From NCBI GenBank assembly GCA_013398055.1, contig VZRS01009624.1:186001-250000 (forward strand): a stretch of DNA of 64,000 bases, in the 5' to 3' direction. This document shows positions 59,460 through 64,000 of the stretch, in pieces. Made by a program: the position numbers and the translations under genes. The number at the start of each line of letters is the position of its first letter. Positions within the stretch are counted from its first letter, which is position 1. The DNA comes from Ifrita kowaldi (lineage: Eukaryota; Chordata; Aves; Passeriformes; Cinclosomatidae). The notes below the pieces were generated by a model. That model was not told where the DNA came from. It worked only from the letters and a program-made list of their open reading frames with translations, and did not search any database.

Positions 59460-61640
59460 TATTTTAATACTTCCTCCCATCTGACTATCCAATGTCCTGA
59501 GAGATGTGAATCACGCTGCCACGTCCCCTTCACTATGATGAAATGCTGTCAAATACACCCCAAATTTATATTTATTTTTTGTATTTTCATACTTCATTGC
59601 CAACTGACATCTAAATTGTCCCTTCTATTGCTCTCTCAGTCTGTTCTTCCAGCGCCAGCTGTGCTCCCACGCAGCTCTGCTGAGCTCCAGGAACACCTGC
59701 ATTCGTATTTTCAAGGTGAAGGCAGTTTGTTATCTTTTTGCCCACGTTCCTTATTTCCCTCTCCTTTATTATCCGCACATCTTCTCGAACCGAGATCATT
59801 AATTTGCACACTTACACTCTCTCTCCCAGCTCATTAATGAAGAGGTTAACTAAAACTGGACCTAACACCTTTCCCAGAAAACCCCATTAGGTGCCTCTCC
59901 TGCCTGCAATCCTTGGCTATCCATCATTCAGCTTCTGCCGTGCGGTCTCTTGGCTGTGCTTCACACTGCAACCCTCGCTAAACTAATTTGTCAAATGGAT
60001 TTCTTGAAATGCGATACGAAATGCTTCGGAAAAGTCCAAATTTATGACATTAATTGCATCACCTGCTGCCAAAAGAGGCAGCGATTCTGTCTGAAGGCAC
60101 AGAGCACTTTCTTAGCAGGATTTACTCTTTGTAAACTTGTATTCCTTGCTGCACCCAGTTTCATTACCCTCCTAACACCAGTGATTTTAGCTCTATTTAT
60201 TTCACTTATGATAGAAGATACTTTTCAAATGGAACTGCCAGAATCACTTTACATACTGTTTTCAAACTGATAATCTATTAGCTCTCCACCAGGTAACCCA
60301 CGATTCCTCCAATTTTATCAGCTCCCCTTTACTGTAATTCGCCCGTTTTGTTTACCCAGAGACTGCTAATTAAATCCCTGCAGGTGAAGTTCATTCCTCT
60401 GCAGAAGACCAACATCAGTGTATTTATCTTTAAAGTTATTTTTTCAAATGGCAGAAAAGGATTTCTTTCTACACTAAAGAAGAAACAAGAGGGGGAAAAA
60501 GAGTGAGTGGAGGGTGTGTGGCTGCCCCAGGCACGTGTGCTGCTGCCCCAGGACCCAGCCCAAGGGTGCTGTCTTACATCCTTCGGCTGAAAATCCCACT
60601 TAATGCCAACTCAGACATATTGTCACACTTTTGGCACCCTCCTAGACGCTCTCCATCACTTCAGCCACGCAGACATCCCACGGCGTGCCCCGGCTCCTGC
60701 TTCAGAAGGTGCTAATTAGATCAAGGCTTGTAACATTGGCACCTCTAAATGTTAGACAAGCCCATCAGCTCTTCCACTGCTGAGTCACCAGTTTAACTCC
60801 TCGGGCCCTGGAACTCCACAGCATCCAGCCTTCCTCGGCTGCAGAGATCCGAGGGCTCTCACTGTGCTCCTCCACACCCTTCATCACTTACATCCACATT
60901 TATTACCTCCAGGCTTCCTTGGATGCCAGAGATAACACAGGTAACACCCCTTCTCAACTACTGGGCAAAATACAGCCCCATCAAAACCAAATGACGATCA
61001 ATACTAATTCCCCTGGAGCCAGAAACTAATCTTTCCTTTCACTACAGAAATGTTCAAAAAGTTTTTTAGCACCGTAGCCATTTGAATTCCTATTAAATAG
61101 ACCCTTCTTGTAATTTGTTATAGGTCTGTTCTCCTCCTTGAACTTCCTTCTCCTTTATAGATTATTTCTAAGGAAGTTTCTTTTTCTTCTTTTTTTGCTG
61201 ACTCCAACTCCAGTTTATCTTTGTTCTTTCGCATTTAACTCAGCTCTGTATTCCTTTTTCACTACTCTGGACTTTCAACATTACACTTTCAGCCTCAGTT
61301 TCTGAGAAGTCCCTCTTTGAGGCACAGCATCGCTGATTGTTCCATGTATCCCTTCCAGCCATCCCACTTTGCCTCCTAAAACTTTCACAATTCTTCAAAA
61401 TGCGTTTTCCTGGAACCTTTGTATTGCAGCTGTCTGTGAACTAATACATTGCTTCTTTCATCCTGGGTTTTCATTTTCACCTCCATTTGTGCTGGCTGTG
61501 TTTGTGGCTGGGCAAACCCATCTTGTACAATTTCCCAGATGGAGCTACAAAGGCTCTGAACAGGACAGAGACGCAGCCCAGCCTGGTGTCATTATTAACC
61601 CATTAGCTCACAGCCCATCCACCTTCTCCCTCCTCTGAGT
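59460..61640 (-). mobile_element. Long, decayed CR1-like LINE relic (reverse-transcriptase region)
   Basis: The best-preserved stretch is 59818-59900 (CTCTCTCCCAGCTCATTAAT, GAAGAGGTTAACTAAAACTG, GACCTAACACC, CCCCATTAGGTGCCTCTCCT). It tracks the antisense of turtle and crocodilian CR1 ORF2 ('ctcccagctcattaatgaatatgttgaacaacactggtcccag..ccccact..tacctctctcc'). Weaker collinear similarity continues at 59997-60065 (AATGCTTCGGAAAAGTCCAA, the 'aaggctttgctaaagtccaag' position) and 60118-60140 (TTTACTCTTTGTAAACTTGT). Further matches up to 61.6 kb are tentative. The copy is full of stops in all frames and inactive. Limits are approximate. If the full span holds, it is unusually long for an avian CR1 remnant. 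Confidence 0.5.
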
Positions 61641-62825
61641 CTTGGCTCATCCCGCTTTTAGAGGGAGAACTGGGATGAAGCACACGGCACACCTACCTCT
61701 GTTTCATGCAGTGTGGAAAATCCCAACAAACTCCCTAAGAGCCTGTAATTGAACTAAATGCAAACACATCTAATACAGATTAAAAAGAATTGAATGGGAA
61801 TGTGAAATTATAGGCAAAGTAGGAGCACAAAGGACAGAATTACAGAATTACCTGGTGGAGGCATCAAGGATTTGTATGAGCAGCTTTCCTAAGCAGCAAA
61901 CAAAATGATGGATTTTCTTCTATTCTTAGCAGCAATTTTTGTTTGGCCTAAACCAGCGTGTAGTTTGAGATCTTTTGTATTGTGCAATGAAGAAAATGAA
62001 TGAAGAAAAGGCCTCAAAATGAAAGGATGGTTATGTACATCGTAACAGCTAATGACTCGCACATACTTCAGGGATATGGAAGCTGTGAAGAGATTACATT
62101 ATTTTCTGAGTGTAAGAGATGATGGTCATTTAAAGCCATGTATATTCTCCAGCTGTTTATTGTCTTGTTAGCTGTCATTCCAACAGCAGAGGAGTAATTC
62201 CTGTATCCTTTTAGCAGACAGCTTAGATTTGCATTTGTGGAGCCTCACACAAATTTTGGCAGTAGCTGGAATAAACTCGCAGCCCATCCTCATCATTCCC
62301 TGCAGTGCTTTGCACCCCTGGCAAGGCCTGTTCCTCATGTCCTGCCCTCCTTGCACAAGGATGCAATCCCAGCTTCTCAGTGCTTTAGTATCCACAACCT
62401 CTGCTTGAGCAGGGTCGTCCCTCTCTGTGATGGTGTGCTAAGAGAGATTTAACTTCGCACAAATTCACAGGCACGGCTTTTGATTCCACAAACACTCGAC
62501 AAAGGCAGTTTAACCAATATGGATTTATTGCTCTGAAAGGCTAAGCTACACCCCTCCGAGTCCTGGGCACCGTCCTGCCCTCCAGCAATCCCTGCTGCTA
62601 ATTAGCACTGAGGCTCCCTGGGATGCTGAGGATGCGATCGATGCCCCGCTCCTCCAGCCAGCACCGCTGCTGAGCAAAGCTGGGCTTCAGCACAGGGGCT
62701 CCTCTCTGCAGCCACGCACAGCTCAGCAGGCGACAGCTGAGGTCCCACATGGAGCTTCCCCCAGGCTGTCACCCGCTCCAGGACCTCCAGGTACTTTTGC
62801 AGAAGCAAATGCTCTGACCACGTTC
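61641..62825. other. Unique noncoding stretch
   Basis: No gene is recognised. A possible conserved element is listed at 61995-62200. 62600-62790 is GC-richer with several CpGs and no exon signature. Confidence 0.5.
61995..62200. promoter_or_regulatory. Possible conserved noncoding element
   Basis: Unique sequence with GTAACAGCTAATGACTCGCA (62042-62061; E-box-like CAGCTAAT and homeodomain cores), AGATTACATTATTTTC (62091-62106), and CCAGCTGTTTATTGTCTTGT (62149-62168), which combines an E-box CAGCTG with a forkhead/SOX-like TTTATTGT. Two CpGs are retained. No repeat identity. Motif-based only. Confidence 0.27.
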
Positions 62826-63112
62826 ACCATTAGGGCTGGAAAACACTTCTGAGACCATCGAGTCCAACTGTTCCCCCAGCACTGCAAGGCCACCACCAAG
62901 CCATGTCCACAAGCGCCACATCCACCTGTCTTTTAAATCCCTCCAGGGATGGTGACTGTTCCAATGCTTGTTCAAGTCACTTTGGTGAAGAAATTTCCCC
63001 AAATATCCAATCTAAACCACCCCTGGCGCAACTTGAGGCATTCTCCTCCTGTCCTGCCACTTGTTAACTGGGAGAAGAGCCTGACCCCCAGCATTTACCT
63101 ACCTCACAGCTA
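62826..63112 (-). mobile_element. CR1 LINE 3' fragment
   Basis: Same subfamily as the 20.7 kb copy. Antisense phrases: CATTAGGGCTGGAAAACACT, GAGACCATCGAGTCCAACTG, TTCCCCCAGCACTGCAAGGC, CCACCACCAAGCCATGTCCA, TCTTTTAAATCCCTCCAGGG, GGTGAAGAAATTTCCCCAAA, TATCCAATCTAAACCACCCC, TGGCGCAACTTGAGGCATTC, GGGAGAAGAGCCTGACCCCC. The tail is decayed on the 62.8 kb side and the 5' end fades after about 63090. Confidence 0.93.
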
Positions 63113-64000
63113 AATGTAAGGACTAAGTGTGAGAAAAAGCCACAGCCACGCCAAATTGTGGGTGCAGACACAGTGTGCAGACAAACTCCTTCAGGGGACC
63201 AGGAGCTGGAGCTCTTTCCCAGCCCAGGGCAAGCAGAGGCTACCTGGCATAGTGATTTAAGCAACCACTTTCATGGCATACAGGGAGGCTGGCATGGTTT
63301 CAACTCTCCTCATGGTTATGCCCTGGACAACAGAGAATTAACTTGAGCAGCTCAGAAAAATCTGTATTTTTACGAGTGAGCTGTTCTCCTGGGCTGCAAA
63401 CCCTCACACACAGGCGCGGGGGGGACAAGGTGGGACCCCACTCACCTCACACACTGGATCCCTGGGGCTTTCTCAGGCTGGGCTGCTGCCTAGCTAAAAA
63501 CTGAATTACTAATAATATTCAAAAGAAAGAGGATTTAGCTGGAAAATAAATAACCTTTTACCCTTAATTTGTTCTTCAATTTCACACTCCTCCTGCGCTC
63601 CTCTGGACGTCCCTCAATAAATAATAAACTCACAGTGCCACAACGATCTGCATATTCCCTCCCCTACCAGACGCTGAGTGCTCGGAAGAATCTCATTTTT
63701 TCCCAGCAATCACTCTGAAAAGTGATTTTATCCTTCTCTTCCCTCTTAACCCCTCCCAACACAACCAGAATGGGCTCAGTTTTCTCCCTTTTGTTTTGAC
63801 TTATTTTAACAACGATTTCTCTTGTGAAAATCTGTTGAGATTGTAGAGAGCTACAGGGTGTCGTTGTTCATCAATAATTTCAGTTTGGTTTTAGAGCTTT
63901 CTAGCCTCATCCTAAGAATCCATGACAGAAAAATATAAAGCACAACCAAGTTTTTCCAGTAAATTCTTTTTCTGCACCATTACAAAAAAAGAGCATCCAA
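63113..64000. other. Unique noncoding stretch at the window edge
   Basis: No gene or repeat family is recognised. A short G-rich run occurs at 63415-63424. The 63590-63660 part has a few CpGs. Nothing marks a gene boundary at the window end. Confidence 0.55.

Noticed and set aside
1..64000. CRISPR array, tRNA or rRNA gene, insertion sequence or prokaryotic operon
   Set aside because: No spaced direct repeats of CRISPR type, no cloverleaf with A/B boxes, no rRNA core sequences and no bacterial gene layout were seen. The CR1 content shows avian nuclear DNA.

Overview
The window looks like a stretch of bird nuclear genome with no recognisable protein-coding gene. The evidence is repeat content. 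About twelve fragments carry the 3' end of the avian LINE family CR1, with its stock phrases (AGGTCCCTTCCAACCCAAAC and the ATTCTRTG octamer tail), on both strands. Several belong to the subfamilies abundant in neognath birds, probably including songbirds. I cannot fix the species. No bacterial, viral or organellar gene organisation is visible. Open frames are short (the longest is 195 codons), overlap one another on both strands and have no recognisable domains, which is what chance gives in noncoding DNA of this size. The window is best read as intergenic DNA, a gene desert, or the inside of one or more very large introns.

Layout. 1-5.7 kb is mostly unique sequence with one short CR1. 5.69-6.24 kb is the most regulatory-looking segment: a tight CpG cluster, several homeodomain-type AT cores, a 12-bp palindrome and a possible short exon with a strong splice acceptor. 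6.2-19.4 kb is unremarkable unique DNA with one CR1 at 11.1 kb. 19.4-23.7 kb is the densest CR1 stretch (five fragments). 24.48-24.96 kb is a second CpG-dense segment. 25-35 kb contains a perfect RFX-type X-box (32.80 kb), possible conserved noncoding elements (31.1 and 33.8 kb) and a TA palindrome (35.0 kb). 39.19-39.37 kb is a 38-bp minisatellite. 47-53 kb contains putative regulatory segments, a 52-bp T-tract beside an internally deleted CR1 (49.5 kb) and a relic of an old, reptile-like CR1 (51.1 kb). 56-63 kb contains three avian CR1 copies and a long, heavily decayed older CR1-like relic on the minus strand (about 59.5-61.6 kb).

How parts might work together. If the CpG-rich and homeodomain-motif segments are real enhancers, the region would act as a regulatory landscape for a developmental gene outside the window. 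This is inference from motif density only and needs cross-species alignment. I did not find a convincing new coding system. The strongest leads are the 5.7-6.2 kb element with its candidate exon, the 24.5 kb CpG cluster, the X-box sites, and the retroelement structures at 49.5 and 59.5-61.6 kb.
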